The translations under genes were made by a program, and so were the position numbers. A stretch of 64,000 nucleotides of DNA, taken from positions 11,125,320-11,189,319 of the forward strand of contig JAGTTD010000007.1 in assembly GCA_018398585.1 (NCBI GenBank). Direction: 5' to 3'. This document shows, piece after piece, positions 1 through 10,787 of the stretch (within the stretch, counting starts at the first letter, position 1; each line of letters opens with the position of its first letter). The notes beneath the pieces were generated by a model that was not told the DNA's origin, made no database searches, and saw only the letters and a list, made by a program, of their open reading frames with translations. This stretch comes from Simmondsia chinensis. Taxonomy: Eukaryota > Streptophyta > Magnoliopsida > Caryophyllales > Simmondsiaceae.

Positions 1-900
1 GTTCAGGCTAGGAAGGAACTTCATCCTCCAATTCATAAGTTGATCATGGACTATAGTGATCTGTTTGATCAACCAAATAGTCTTCCTCCCAAGAGATCTT
101 TGGATCATACTGTACCATTGAAAGCCAATTCTGACCCAGTGAATTTAAGACCTTACAAGTATCCACACTCATAGAAAAGTGAGATTGAAAAGCAGGTGGA
201 TGAGCAACTGAGAACTGAATTCATCAAACACTCTTACAGTCCATTTGCTTCTTCTGTTATTCTAGTCAAGAAGAAGGATGGTTCATTGAGGATGTGTATG
301 GATTATAGACAGCTTAACTCCCTCACTATCAAAGATAAGTTTTCAATTCCAATCATTGATGATCTTCTAGATGAATTACATGGTTCTTACTTCTTTTCGA
401 AGTTGGATTTGAGGCAGGGATATCATCAGATTTGAGTATTGGAGCAAGATGTTCATAAGACTGCTTTTAGAACTCAGCATGGGCATTATGAGTTTATGGT
501 GATTCCCTTTGGATTTACAAATGCTCCAGCCATATTTTAGGCCCTGATGAATTCAGTCTTCAAGCCCCTGTTAAGGAAGTTTGTCCTGGTCTTCTTTGAT
601 GACATCTTGGTGTATAGTTTTTCACTGGATTCACATGTGGATCATCTTAGACAGGTGTTTGAGCTCATGAGGCAGCACAAGTTGTATGCCAAGCTGTCTA
701 AGTGTACTTTGCTCAAGATAAGGTGGAATACTTGGGTCGCATCATCTCTTCTGAGGGTGTAGCCACTGATCTAGCCAAGATTGACGCAATTAGACAATGG
801 CCAACACCTATTTCTCTTAAGCAATTGAGGTATTTTTTGGGGATTAATAGGTTATTACCGGAAGTTTGTAGCTTGTTATGGTATGATTGCTAAACCACTC
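1..900 (+). pseudogene. Ty3/gypsy reverse transcriptase, degenerate
   Basis: Frame 1 gives the pre-RT region (LHPPIHKLIMDYSDLF) and then RT. The fingers motif [20 protein letters not shown] starts near base 260 and [12 protein letters not shown] near 400. The catalytic YxDD box reads FFDDILVYS near 595, so its first Tyr is Phe. Stops occur near 171, 433 and 538. Frame changes near 700-720 and again near 845 carry the frame through EYLGRIISSEGV to the end of the RT connection. This would copy element RNA into DNA in a virus-like particle; it is clearly non-functional here. Confidence 0.93.
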
Positions 901-1596
901 ACCGACCTCCTCAAGAAAGATGCCTTCCAATGGTCTGAGAAAGCTTAAGATGCATTTGAAAGATTGAAGATGGCAATGTGCTGAGCTCCTGTGCTTGTTA
1001 TGCCTGATTTTAGCATCCCTTTTACATTGAAGACAGATGCAAGTGGTACTGGAGTGGGGGCAGTTCTATCCCAAAGGGGAAGACTAGTGGCTTATTTGAG
1101 TCAGGGCCTTAGTCTAAAGCACTTGAGTTCGTCAATTTATGAGGAGTATTTGGCAATTCTCTTAGCAGTCAAGAAGTGGAGGCATTACTTAGAAGGACAT
1201 CACTTCGTGATTAGAACTGGCCATCAAAGTCTTAAGTACTTATTAGATCAAAAGATCACCACAAGAGTGCAGCAAAGAGGTCTCATGAAGATGTTGGGTC
1301 TTGATTATTCAATTGAGTACTTTCGAGGTAGAGAAAACTTAGTTGCTGATGCTTTATCACGTAAGAAGGATGAGACTGAACCAGCTTCATGTTCAGCTAT
1401 CTCTGTAGCCCTGCCTTCTTGGATGGATGAGGTGCATAAGTATTATGATGGTGATAGCTTTGCTCATGAATGTGTCACGACCTTTAGCATCAAGAACAGT
1501 TCTTTTGGTGCAGATTCTGATATAGCTGTTGCTAATGGAATTGTGAGACTTAAAGGGAAGGTGTACATTGGGTCAGTGATTGATGTGAGAAGATGA
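901..1596 (+). pseudogene. Ty3/gypsy RNase H domain
   Basis: This is the best preserved part of the element: 201 codons stay open from about 991. FTLKTDASGTGVGAVLSQ carries the first catalytic Asp. Conserved glutamate (SIYEEYLAIL) and the C-terminal VADALSRK motif follow. RNase H removes the RNA strand of the RNA:DNA hybrid during reverse transcription. Stops at about 948 and 982 cut it off from the RT in the same polyprotein. The last ~60 codons already enter the integrase linker. Confidence 0.92.
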
Positions 1597-2640
1597 ATTG
1601 TTCTAGCTTCCAATGATTCAGCTTGGGGAGGGCACTCTGGCATTGAAGGAACATATCAAAGGGTGAGGGAATACTTCCATTGGCCCGGTATGAGAAGGGA
1701 AGTGGTGGAATTTATTCAATCTTGTGATGTTTGTCAGTGTACTAAGTCCAATCATATGGTTGTACAGCCTTGACCCATTTCAGAAAGAGCATGAAAACAC
1801 ATAAGTATGGATTTTATTAAGGGATTGCTCAAGTTTGAAGGGAAGGAGGTAATTTGGGTGGTGGTGGATAGGTTCACCAAGTTTGGACACAAGTCTTAAG
1901 TCATCCAATTTCAGCTGAAAAAATTGCCAAGTTGTTCTTGGACAACATCTACAAGCTTCATGGATTGCCTTAGTCCATCAAATTTGATCGAGATAGATTG
2001 TTTACAAGCCATTCTTAGCTGGAGTTATTTCTGCTGTTGGGATCTTCATTGGCCTTGAGTTCTTCATATCACCCACAAACCGATGGGCAAACGGAGAGAG
2101 TAAATCAATGCCTGGAGCAATACTTGAGGAGCATGACTTTCAGCTATCCCAAGCAATGGCATAGGTGGTTATCTTTAGCTGAATTCTAGTACAATTCACA
2201 TGCTCATTCTGCTTTAAGAACATCTACTTCAAAGCTCTTTATGACTATGATCCTCCATCTCCAATGAAGATACAAGGAGCTACTTCTTCTGTTAGTGAAG
2301 TAAATGATTTGCTGGTTTAAAGGAAGCAACTGGTGCAGCAGCTAAGAGATAATTTGCAGCTGGCACAGGTTAGAATGAAATTCTATGCTAACAGGAAGAG
2401 GATTGATAAGTCTTTTCAAGTGGGAGATCTCGTTTACTTGAAGTTGCAGCCATATAGGTAGGCCAGTGTAGTTGTTCGCAAGAATGTGAAGCTTAGTTCT
2501 CATTATTTTTGACCTTACAAGGTGTTAGAGAAGGTGGGAAAGGTAGCTTATCGGTTGGAGCTGCCACCAGACTCTTTCGTACATCCTGTTTTCCATGTGT
2601 CTCTTTCGAAGTAGCACATTGCAGATGGTACAATTAGCTC
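1597..2640 (+). pseudogene. Ty3/gypsy integrase, degenerate
   Basis: The N-terminal zinc domain is visible as GGHSGIEGTYQRVREYF followed by CDVCQCTKS (about 1627-1750). The catalytic core begins at SMDFIKGLLKFEGKEVIWVV with the first Asp, then loses frame near 1890. The third-residue region is seen only in scattered frames (about 2060-2100). The C-terminal GDLVYLKLQPY and [10 protein letters not shown] motifs (about 2425-2610) are clear. Integrase would join the DNA copy to chromosomal DNA. At least ten stops are present, so this is a relic. Confidence 0.9.
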
Positions 2641-2835
2641 AAAGTCACCTCCAAAGATAGCAGCAAATGGGGGACTCAAGCAAGAACCAACAGCCATATT
2701 GGGTTTAAGGGAAGTTCAGCAGCAGGGCAATCAAGTTAAGGAAGTATTGGTGCTTTGGACTAATATGGACCATGACGGTGCTACTTGGGAGAGGCTGGGC
2801 TTCATCAAGTCCCTCATTCTTAAGACAAGATTGCT
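2641..2835 (+). pseudogene. chromodomain at gypsy integrase C-terminus
   Basis: The frame REVQQQGNQVKEVLVLW followed by DHDGATWERL matches the plant chromovirus chromodomain pattern (VLVxW then EATWE). In active relatives this module tethers integrase to modified histone tails or other chromatin marks. The acidic-aromatic ATWE core is intact. It lies just upstream of the polypurine tract and 3' LTR, as expected. Confidence 0.82.
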
Positions 2836-2838
2836 GTT

Positions 2839-2851
2839 AAGGAGGGGGTAT
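2839..2851 (+). other. polypurine tract of gypsy element
   Basis: A purine run (aaggaggggg, 2839-2848) ends just before the LTR start tgtcatgac. It would be the plus-strand DNA primer site. The 54466 element has the equivalent aaaggggggag at 58027-58037. Confidence 0.8.
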
Positions 2852-3213
2852 TGTCATGACTCAAGATTAAAGGAAGTGAATGTGGTGGCAATTCTTGTAA
2901 TATTCAATAAAGTCTTAGCGGGAAAAGCTTAGAAGTATGGCATTGGTAGTTAAGTTGGTTAGATTCATTGTATTGTTAGATATTTTGGGTTCCACCGACT
3001 TAATTAGCTTGCACTATAAAGATTTGGATTTTCTTGTAAGAAAATCCATTGATGAATGATAATTAATTCTATTTCTCTCTCTTAACCCTAATTCTCTCTA
3101 CGGCTCATCTATATTCTCTATTCTCATCTTGAATCTCTAGTTCTCTTCTCATCTCTACTCTAATTCTACATCTATTCTAGGTTATGATTTAAGATTGATC
3201 TTGAATCATAACA
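2852..3213 (+). repeat. 3' LTR of chromovirus (362 bp)
   Basis: The LTR runs from tgtcatgactc to gaatcataaca, with TG...CA ends. Its second half is CT-rich (ttctctctcttaaccc), as in the LTRs at 54466 and 58041. It contains a TATA-like tataaag near 3016. The 5' LTR is outside the window, so no target duplication can be tested. Bases 3214-3341 to its right are AT-rich flank without a gene. Confidence 0.85.
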
Positions 3214-3341
3214 GTTGAATCATTATGAGTCTCATATTACTAAGTAAGTATGGAATTTACAATTCCTTCCTCTCACCCCATAGAATTGGAATGCATAATT
3301 TTCAGTTAAAATTTAATTCCTTGGAATTGGATAGCAAAATT

Positions 3342-3360
3342 ATAATTTCCAATATAAGTA
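3342..3360. repeat. target-site duplication of RTE LINE, left copy
   Basis: The 19 bases starting ataatttccaat are repeated at 4612-4630 with one mismatch (ataagta versus atgagta). They bracket the LINE exactly, which indicates target-primed insertion. Confidence 0.88.
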
Positions 3361-3421
3361 CAATAACAACAACAACAGCAACAGTCCCGGTGACTCAAAG
3401 GGCTCCCTTACAAGTAGAGTT

Positions 3422-3443
3422 GGGGGGGGGGGGGGGGGGGGGG
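3422..3443. repeat. G-homopolymer (22 bp) in RTE 3' region
   Basis: An unbroken run of 22 G lies about 60 bp from the RTE tail. Copies at 16844 and 33670 carry G runs at the same place. The 7240-7534 copy has only interrupted C blocks (cccctccccctaaccc) on this strand there, which may be the ancestral form. Confidence 0.95.
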
Positions 3444-4157
3444 TGGTAGATGTATGCATCCTTTTCCCTTCTAGGAGCTACCATGAAGAGAGGCTGTTTC
3501 CGAGGAGCCCCAACTTGAAAAGCTTGTCATCCGTAAGTAGTATGGTGGCCTGTCAGCAAGAGAGCAACACAACAAATGAGTAGGGCAAAACACAAGATGA
3601 GCAAATACGATCAAACTCAAAGCAAGCCAAACTCTAAGCAAATAGAGGCAGATAAAATACCTATTATAGATAAGTAGATAAGCAAATAGCAAGTAGGGAA
3701 GTAGCAAATCAGGAGAGCAAATATGCACATAAGTGCGCTAAGGAGGAAATCAGAGGCCTAACATTATTAAGCTGGGCTATCCTATCCTAAACCGCTACAT
3801 CTATTACCCCTATGCTAGCCCTCCATTGGGCTCTATCTAAGTTCATCTCCTTCCGAAGGTTTAGGTGGATGAGGTCTTGTCTGATCATCTCCAACCATCT
3901 CTTCTTTGGCCTGCCTCTCCCTCTCTTGCCTAGCGTAGTATGGAGCTGTTCGCATCTCCTGACTGGAGTGGTGTTCGATCTCCTCCTAACATGTTCGAAC
4001 CACCTCAGACATTGCTCCCTCTATTTATCTTCAATGGATGCCATGCCCAATTGGCCTTTTATAACGTTGTTCCTGATCCTATTCTTCCTTGTGTGTTTGC
4101 ACATCCACCGCAACATTCGAATCTTCGCCACCTTCATCTTTTGTGCATGATGTTGTT

Positions 4158-4611
4158 TCATCGCCCTACACTCTGCCCATAAAATATGGTCGGCCTTACT
4201 ACCGTCTTATAATATCTTCCCTTTAGCTTTAAGGGAAACTTTATATTGCAAAGTATCGCGGAGGCCATCCCCCATTTATGCCATCCTACTCTAATCTTAT
4301 TGTTGACATCATCATCAACTTCGCCATTGTGCTGTATCATGGACCCCAGGTGTCTGAAGCTCTCCTTTTTTGGCATGGCCTCAGATCCAATTCTAATGTC
4401 TTCTCAACTAGCGCGGTGGAGGGATCGAACTTGAGTTCCATGTACTTGGTCTTCGATCTATTTTGTCGTAAGCCCTTTGACTCCAACACCCTTCTCCACA
4501 GCTCCAGCTTCTCATTTACCTCTTCCTGCGACTCCCCTACCAACACTATGTCATCTGCAAAAAGCATGCACCCAGGTATGCCTCCTTGGATGTGCCTAGT
4601 GAGCTCGTCCA
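4158..4611 (-). pseudogene. RTE LINE reverse transcriptase C-terminal part
   Basis: Minus-strand frames read MDELTRHIQGGIPGCMLFADD, with the catalytic FADD box, then IVLVGESQEEVNEKLELWRR and an RTE-typical C-terminus (FRHLGSMIQHNGEVDDDVNN, YYKTVVRPTIFYG). This is the palm-to-thumb part of an RTE-type reverse transcriptase, which copies LINE RNA at a nicked target. The endonuclease and RT N-terminus are missing through 5' truncation. The frame shifts near 4340-4376. The match to RTE-type plant LINEs is strong. Confidence 0.9.
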
Positions 4612-4630
4612 TAATTTCCAATATGAGTAG
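4612..4630. repeat. target-site duplication of RTE LINE, right copy
   Basis: This matches 3342-3360 at 18 of 19 bases. The flanking host sequence on both sides is rich in ggaattgg-type motifs (3280-3335 and 4640-4700). Joined across the LINE, it could be an older interrupted MITE, but no clear terminal repeats were found. Confidence 0.88.
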
Positions 4631-4789
4631 GTAACTAAACAGTAGAATTGGAATTCTAACCCCATTTCCAATCCAACCCTAATTCCAAACTCCTATTCCA
4701 TATGTTAAATAGAACCTAGCTATCAAAACTTGAGAAGGTGTTTTCGGGGAGTAAGGGAGGCCATCCTAAGTAAGCCCTAAGCATTTTGG

Positions 4790-6000
4790 ACTTTGACACT
4801 AACAAGGGGTAAGAAGCTTTGACACCAAAATTAGTTGTTTCAAAAATTCAGGTACCTATTGGCTATAGTATGAGGGCGGAAAAGAAATGTTTCATATGTA
4901 TGGTCTCAAAAGAACACCAATAAATTGAGTACCAAGTAAAGAATCTTGGGTGGCCTTAGGTGCATACCTAAGAGGTGTAAGATCACCATAGATGTATCTA
5001 ATTTTAGGTTGGCTTTTAGAAGCTCTTCAAGATGAAAGGGCAGGCTCGGAGGCCCTTTTAGCCTACCATAGGTTGAATGTGCACATGGAGTGGAATGAAT
5101 GGCTTGAAGTATTCCAAATTATTTGGCGAATAGACTTGGCTAATATGTCTCTACACCAAGCTTGATCTAGTTCTAGTTTGAAGACCTTGGAACTAAGTAT
5201 TATTTGCTAGTTAATGGAATTAATATACAATGCGACTTCAAGGTCCAAATTATGCCCCTTGAACCACAAAGCCCCATAGATCCAGTCTTGAAAGAGGGTC
5301 CACAATGAGTCCTCTTTGCGGAAGGTAGAATCCATTATTAAATCAAAACATTTTTTGAAGTTCCAATCGGGAGGGATGTGAACCGTCTTTGAGCAAAAAA
5401 TTCCCCATAAGAGTAGGCACTACCTGGGATGGGTAAATAAGCCCTTTTATCACATAGTTTCAGGAAATAAGCTTGAGCCACAACTAAACAAAAGAGAAGG
5501 GGCTTGTGTGGAAAAATTTTAGCTGTTAATTGCAATGTCGTTCAAACATCTACGACTAGACCCAAAAACAAAATGGTCCTATAGCCAAAGGACCATTGCC
5601 AGAGGCCAGGCTAATGGCTAACAGCTTTTGCAAAGTGCAAAACGATGTTTTAGGAGTAGCAAAAGAACGATTTATTGAGCCAAAATAAGTGAAAAAAATA
5701 TTTTCTCTTTCTTCCAATCGTGTAAGTCTATATGAAAATCGCGCAAGTAAATGTTCGTAAAAGAACACCTGTGAGATTTTAAAGTTATAGAATATGGATA
5801 GTCCTTTACTTCTTTTAACACATAAAATGTTAAAGAAAGCTCGAGATCTGAGAGGGAAAAGCCTACAAATGCCTCCATGACCTCAATGGTGATGACCAAG
5901 AATCCCTCATGCAAGTTAAAAGCGTTGTAACAATGAATCTGGAGCAAGCAAAGTTTCTCATCATTGGATAATTGTATTTAATGAGTAGGTTGAGACCTTG
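4790..6000 (-). pseudogene. plant mobile domain (PMD)-like remnant
   Basis: Minus-strand frames show an N-terminal block (EGFLVITIEVMEAFVGFSLS, ~5880-5910), then VAQAYFLKLCDKRAY and YGEFFAQRRF (~5370-5480), and MDSTFRKEDSLWTLFQDWIY (~5280-5340). They resemble the PMD frame at 22300-23826 block by block (there VDIAALIGLSSGGVEF, LWAQAYFPQLCRRG and CYGEQFAHMEVF). PMD proteins occur as host genes and as passengers in plant retroelements. Several frames and stops make this a relic. The Tat element it may have come from is not recognisable around it. Its assignment rests on similarity to the other copy. Confidence 0.6.
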
Positions 6001-6009
6001 AGAGCCTTA

Positions 6010-7239
6010 TAAATCCTGAGCTTTTTCCACTTTTTTTCAAGCCTTAAGCTTGAGGGACTCAAACAACACAACATAGCTACTACGTGGGATAGCCTGGCTC
6101 TTAAAGGATGAATCCTTATAGATTTGTCCTCTACCCACCTCCTTCTACAAGGAGGAGGCCTAAAGTCAAGGTGCCCGACCTGTATGGGGAGAAGTGGGAA
6201 ATTTGAGATATTTCCTCCCTTAGGTTGAGATTGGATCCACTGTAAGGTCTTAAGATCTTGATGAGGAATCTCCTCATTTAGATGTAGGGGAAGCTCCCTC
6301 GAGGGGAGTTAAACTAGCCACAATTTCTAGGTAGTCCACTATAATGGCATTATCGATCTGAATCAAGAGCTAAACTAACTAAAGTGGGCTATATAGTTCA
6401 ACAACTGAGAGAGCGATGCAATAGAAAATTTGGGCAATTGAGTAACAAGATTGTTTCAAGAAAAGCAAAGAATCCAAGCAAAAAGGTAAGAACATTGTTC
6501 CATAAGAAATATGACTATTTGAAAGAGCAAGGGTTTTCAACTGACCGAATCTAGAGCGTTAGGGACTCAAGAGAGAGTCAAAGCAGTGGTAGAATTTACC
6601 ATTAGAACAGATGGGGGTGTTTATAAAGACTTCGAAAAGACAAAAGAATTACCATTTTTCCATCTCTTGGAGGACTCTTTAGCCATTGGAAGTCAAATCA
6701 TTTTATTCGTTGAATTTTTAAATTTATCCCAATGTTTAAAGGTAGATCATGTCTTTACCCAATGTACTTGAGGAGCTTCCAACAACACCGTTAATTAATA
6801 AGGCACGTACCTAACATGCAATTTAAAATTAATTCAAGAAAAGCAAATAATAGAGGCAGTTACCATGGATACTATTGAAGATTAGCAGCTTAAGCTCGAG
6901 GTGGTTATCAAAAATGCTATAAAAGAGACAGGCCTCTATCCCAAGGAAGTTACTTTTAGGCGCCAAATGAAAAGTGGACCTCAAGGATAGTTACAAGGAA
7001 ATTGGAAGACATGGTGAAGAAGGGTATTGACTATAACATGTGCTTTTGGGGTGGTCTTAGAATGGTGATCCAAATTTTGCTCACTTCATCTAACTTTTAT
7101 TATGTATGATCTCTTATTAGTATCTTAAATTAAAGTCGCTAAACAAAGACCTAATTGAATTTGGAACAAGGTAGGCGGGCGAGTTCTTAAGCTTATCTCC
7201 ATCCAAGTTCTTAAATCTTAAGTTTTCGGGATAAGGTGT
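6010..7239. other. unassigned repetitive-looking sequence
   Basis: No open frame longer than ~60 codons has a recognisable domain. The left end (6010-6420) still gives PMD-like antisense frames of low quality. 6580-6770 has a short frame with no known motif. This may be the LTR side of a decayed Tat element, but no TG...CA border could be fixed. Confidence 0.4.
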
Positions 7240-7534
7240 TTGAGGTTGCTTTTTTCAATTTTGCTTTCACAATAGGGGGCCCATGAACATAGCCTACCTT
7301 AAGGGCAGCATTTTGAAGAAGTAAGGCTGTGTACAACTCAACCCCTCCCCCTAACCCTACTTTAGCGGGTTTGAAGTTGCTTTTTTCAATTTTGCTTTCA
7401 CGATAGGGGCCAATGAACATATCCTACCTTAAGGGCAGCACCTTGAAAGAGTAAGGCTGCGTACAGCTCAACCCCTCCCCCTAACCCTACTTTAGCGGGA
7501 ACCCTTGTGGCGCTGGTTTTGTTGTTGTTGTGTG
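7240..7534 (+). mobile_element. RTE LINE 3' end with internal 131-bp tandem duplication
   Basis: The right end reads cgctggttttgttgttgttg, the plus-strand (TTG)n tail of the RTE family; its reverse complement gives the caacaacaac...acaagggctcccgc seen in the other copies. Two head-to-tail units of about 131 bp start at 7240 and 7371 (ttgaggttgcttttttcaat and ttgaagttgcttttttcaat) and differ at few sites. The second runs into the tail. No target duplication was identified. Confidence 0.72.
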
Positions 7535-7542
7535 TCTATATA

Positions 7543-7564
7543 TGTGTGTGTGTGTGTGTGTGTG
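7543..7564. repeat. (TG)n microsatellite
   Basis: Eleven TG units lie directly downstream of the RTE tail, so they may have grown from the TTG tail. Confidence 0.95.
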
Positions 7565-7565
7565 A

Positions 7566-7735
7566 GCATTTGTTGAATCCACGCAAAAAATAGCAAACTA
7601 AAGTCAGATTTACCAAAACTATTAACTCACGTAAAGAGCAATTGGTTGAGGTCGATTATTGGCAGTTCAATCTTGATTACCCCCCAGTTTGGTAAATCCT
7701 TGAACAAATTCATTCCTTAAACCCACAAAGACCAC
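7566..7735. repeat. dispersed repeat, copy 1
   Basis: The block beginning gcatttgttgaatccacgc matches 50296-50456 in the same orientation (acatttgttgaatccgcc, then related segments caaactt/agatttaccaa.ac and ttgaacaaattcattcctta). Neither copy has a coding frame. 7736-8235 is AT-rich spacer without a gene. Confidence 0.65.
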
Positions 7736-8235
7736 GGAAACAAATGGCAAACGAAACAGTTTTAGCTAGATCTTGTTTTTTGGAGAAAAGAGTGTTAGGC
7801 TTGAGTGGAACTTGATTTTATTTTCTAAATGGGCCATGTCCATAGGGTGGGGGATTGTCGATAAATGAGAAAATTATTTGATGTGATTTTCTATGCATTA
7901 CTTTACTTGGTATAGTGTTTGTGTATTTGTACACATTTTCTTCCATGGTTGTTTAATTGGTTCCTAATTTGAATCATCTATTGTAATCTTTCCTATAAAG
8001 ACATATAAAATAATAAAATATTTACACCTCTACTATTAGTAAAACAATTGGACGAACTATTTAAAGCCTATATCCACTAGCTGAGCCATCTTGCAAGCAT
8101 CTAGGGCAAGCGCCCCCTAGTGAGTTTCCAATAGATATGTTTTGAATGTTATATTTAGTAAATTTATTAGTGTACAAAAATAGATTTTCTCGAGTCACTA
8201 GCTTTCTCTGTTTTTATTCTATAGATAAATATATG

Positions 8236-8442
8236 TTATATAGAGTTATTTAAATTTTAGTACCTCAATATTTTTAAAAATAATAAAAAAAGACCCTAAC
8301 CTTTTTGAATTAATAGAAAAGTCCATAAGTTTTTGTAGTTTCAATTAAAAAAAAGGCCCTAAAATTTCGTCATTTTAATTAAAAAGCCCCTCTTTAGCTT
8401 GATGATGTCATTTTCTATTGACAGAACTGATGTGACAACAAC
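8236..8442 (+). repeat. left terminal inverted repeat
   Basis: Pairs with 10618-10787; contains cattttctattgacagaact, matched by the reverse complement of agctccgtcaacagaaaatg. Confidence 0.7.
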
Positions 8443-10617
8443 TTTTTGTTGGAATTAGTATCCTAAATAACCCAATTAATCAGTCTAAAATATTAAATAA
8501 ATAAATTTTATTTATTTATTATTCGAATATATTTTATGAGTCAAAATATATGTGTAATTGTTTTCTAAAAAATGTTCCATGAGATGGATGTAGTCCAAGA
8601 TGACATGTTAGGTCTGATTTAATTGGTCAATGAGATTGAACTACATATAAACTTAAATCAAATAAGTGATATGTTTTCAAAGTTTATGCTCGTACTCGGT
8701 GATGAGTTTGGACAACTTGTCTAATAAGACTATAATATGATACTTTAAATGACTTGTCTTGGTCATGTGGATAGGGATCCAAAATTATTATATTGGTGGT
8801 CTATATGATTGGAACACTAAGCAGGATCACCTGAATTATTTGTTTCTTAACTGCTATCAGAAATAATTGATTCTGTAAGATGATGACTCTAAATCCAAGA
8901 AACAGTCTGAGCTCGTACATGGATTGTTCGTTGCTTTGATATGCTAAAAGGATTAGCCAAAGTGCGTAGACTTGAATCTTATGTGTGTTGGGCAGCGGTA
9001 TGAAGCGTAGCGGAAACAGTTGTTTTACGTGGAATCTATTCTCTAACGAGATAAAAATGTCCCTTTAGTTGATTCGCAAGCATACGAACAGATTCTAGAA
9101 TATTTGGCCAAAATATTCTATATGTTTGACATTTGGGATTAATACGAAAATTGTTTATGTATGATTGAATTGATTGAGAAGGGCGAGTTGGGAACTACGG
9201 CTAAAGATGTGAGAAAAATAACTATAGTAGTTACAGTTACTTTTACTTAGGGATATCTTATACAGGGATTAATTGTCGTAATAAAAGTTATTTGGGAAAT
9301 TCTTGAGTGAATATATTTAATTATAGAGTGCAGTAAAACTTATTTAGTAGAATTAAGTTTTATTAAATGAAATTAATTCTTATCATGAGATGATAATTAG
9401 CTTTGACGCATTTAGAGCTAGAGTTAGATTGTCTTTGAGGTCCTTTCGCAAGCCTTAACTTTATCACTGTTTGAAAAATATTTAAATTGAATTCATGGGA
9501 TGAATTATTTATTCATAAGATAAATAAATTAATTCTGCTAAACATAATTCATGAGATGAATTGTTTATTTATAAGAAGAATAAATTAATTTTACCAAATA
9601 ATATTCATGAGATGAGTTTTATTCATTTAGTATTTTAAACAAAGCAAAAAATAAAAAAGGGAAAATAGCTCATGATCGACAACCCTAGGTGAGCGCTAAC
9701 TAGGTGCCGACATGTGTTGCGCATCAGAGGTAGCCTAGGCTTTAGTTGGCTATCAGTGACAACTAGGGTGCGCGAATGAACATGCAACACATGTCGCATC
9801 TTATAAGGGCAAGCCGGGATTCATGTGCACACGGGATGTCCAATAGCAAGCTAACACATGGCACACAGCTAGGTTTTGTTTGTTTATAAATAATTGTTTT
9901 GCCATGAGAGTTAATTAGTGTTTTGGAACTTGGTTTTCTCTTACGATGAAAACTCTAAAATTATTTTAGGGATTTTTTAAATTATTGTTTAACATATTTA
10001 TTTTAAAAATATTTTTTCAGATAGATTGAAGGAAAAATTTTGTTATGAAACATTTTCCTAAATTAAATATTTTTGGAGCCTACACTAATGGTACTAGAAG
10101 GTCATTGCGAAGAAAACTTTGAGGTGTCAAGATATTCTTCTTCTAATTTTAGATCTTCAAGTCAAAGTTTGGATTTGTATTTCAGGTATATCTAAACTAA
10201 GTATTTGATATTTAATTTGCTTTTCTTTATTTCATTTCTTTTTTCTACATACTATATTTACACTTATTTTATTCGATATTTTTTGTTTGTCATATTATGT
10301 ACCTATTAGAGTAAGATCCAGGTTTGATTAAATAGTTTAATTAGATTAGGGCTTTAGATTTAAAATTAAAAATTCTAAATTGGTATTCCATTACGCCCGT
10401 TTAAGCCGATCTAAAAAAATTTTTTGAAGTTTGTCTCCATCACTTTTTAATTAATTTTTTAATAAAATAAAAAAGTACCATTCAATGCTCCTATTCTTAC
10501 TATATAAGTATGGAATTCAAGATGTTGTATTATGTAGAACTATATATTTCTGCTTAATTTGTTTAAAAAATATGGCATTTGAAGGTATTTTTGTAATTTT
10601 ATTGTAGCATTAAAAAT

Positions 10618-10787
10618 AGTTGTTGTGTTAGCTCCGTCAACAGAAAATGACGTCATCATGCTAGATAGAGGCATTTTTATTAATATGAATAAATTTTAGG
10701 GGCTTCTTTATTTATTCAAAATAGTTAGGGTTCTTTTCGTTATTTCCAAAAATGCTGGAATACTGAAATATAAATAACTCTATTATA
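10618..10787 (-). repeat. right terminal inverted repeat
   Basis: Reverse-complement partner of 8236-8442, about 170 bp. To its right, 10788-11369 is AT-rich, with one weak frame at 11117-11353 that has no recognised domain. Confidence 0.7.

Larger units (their letters stand above)
1..3213 (+). mobile_element. Ty3/gypsy chromovirus, 3' part with 3' LTR
   Basis: The window opens inside a gypsy polyprotein. In order it shows reverse transcriptase, RNase H, integrase and a chromodomain-like C-terminus, then a purine-rich tract and one LTR. This order and the chromodomain place it among plant chromoviruses. Gag, protease and the 5' LTR lie upstream of the window. Many stops and at least two frameshifts show it is inactive. 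Its LTR length and termini match those of the young non-autonomous element at 54466-58401. Confidence 0.93.
3361..4611 (-). mobile_element. RTE-clade LINE, 5'-truncated
   Basis: On the minus strand the element ends in a (TTG)n-type tail, read here as caataacaacaacaac at 3361. This fits RTE LINEs, which have short-repeat tails rather than poly-A. It holds the end of the reverse transcriptase and a ~700-bp 3' region, and is truncated at 4611. The 19-bp direct repeats on both sides support a single insertion. Two other minus-strand copies of its 3' end lie at 16775-16978 and 33614-33803, and a plus-strand one at 7240-7534. Confidence 0.9.
8236..10787. mobile_element. 2.55-kb element with long imperfect terminal inverted repeats
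   Basis: Bases 8236-8442 pair with the reverse complement of 10618-10787. Both arms share tagagttattta at the outer edge, then ccctaac.tttttgaat.aata, then gcatgatga.gtcattttct (left gcttgatgatgtcattttct) and end in acaacaact. The left arm has ~37 extra bases. Long TIRs with no coding capacity suggest a non-autonomous Mutator-like element, but no clean 9-bp target duplication could be read in the AT-rich flanks. The 2.2-kb interior has no domain; a possible LTR-like start (tgttggaattag) lies at 8447. Confidence 0.65.
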
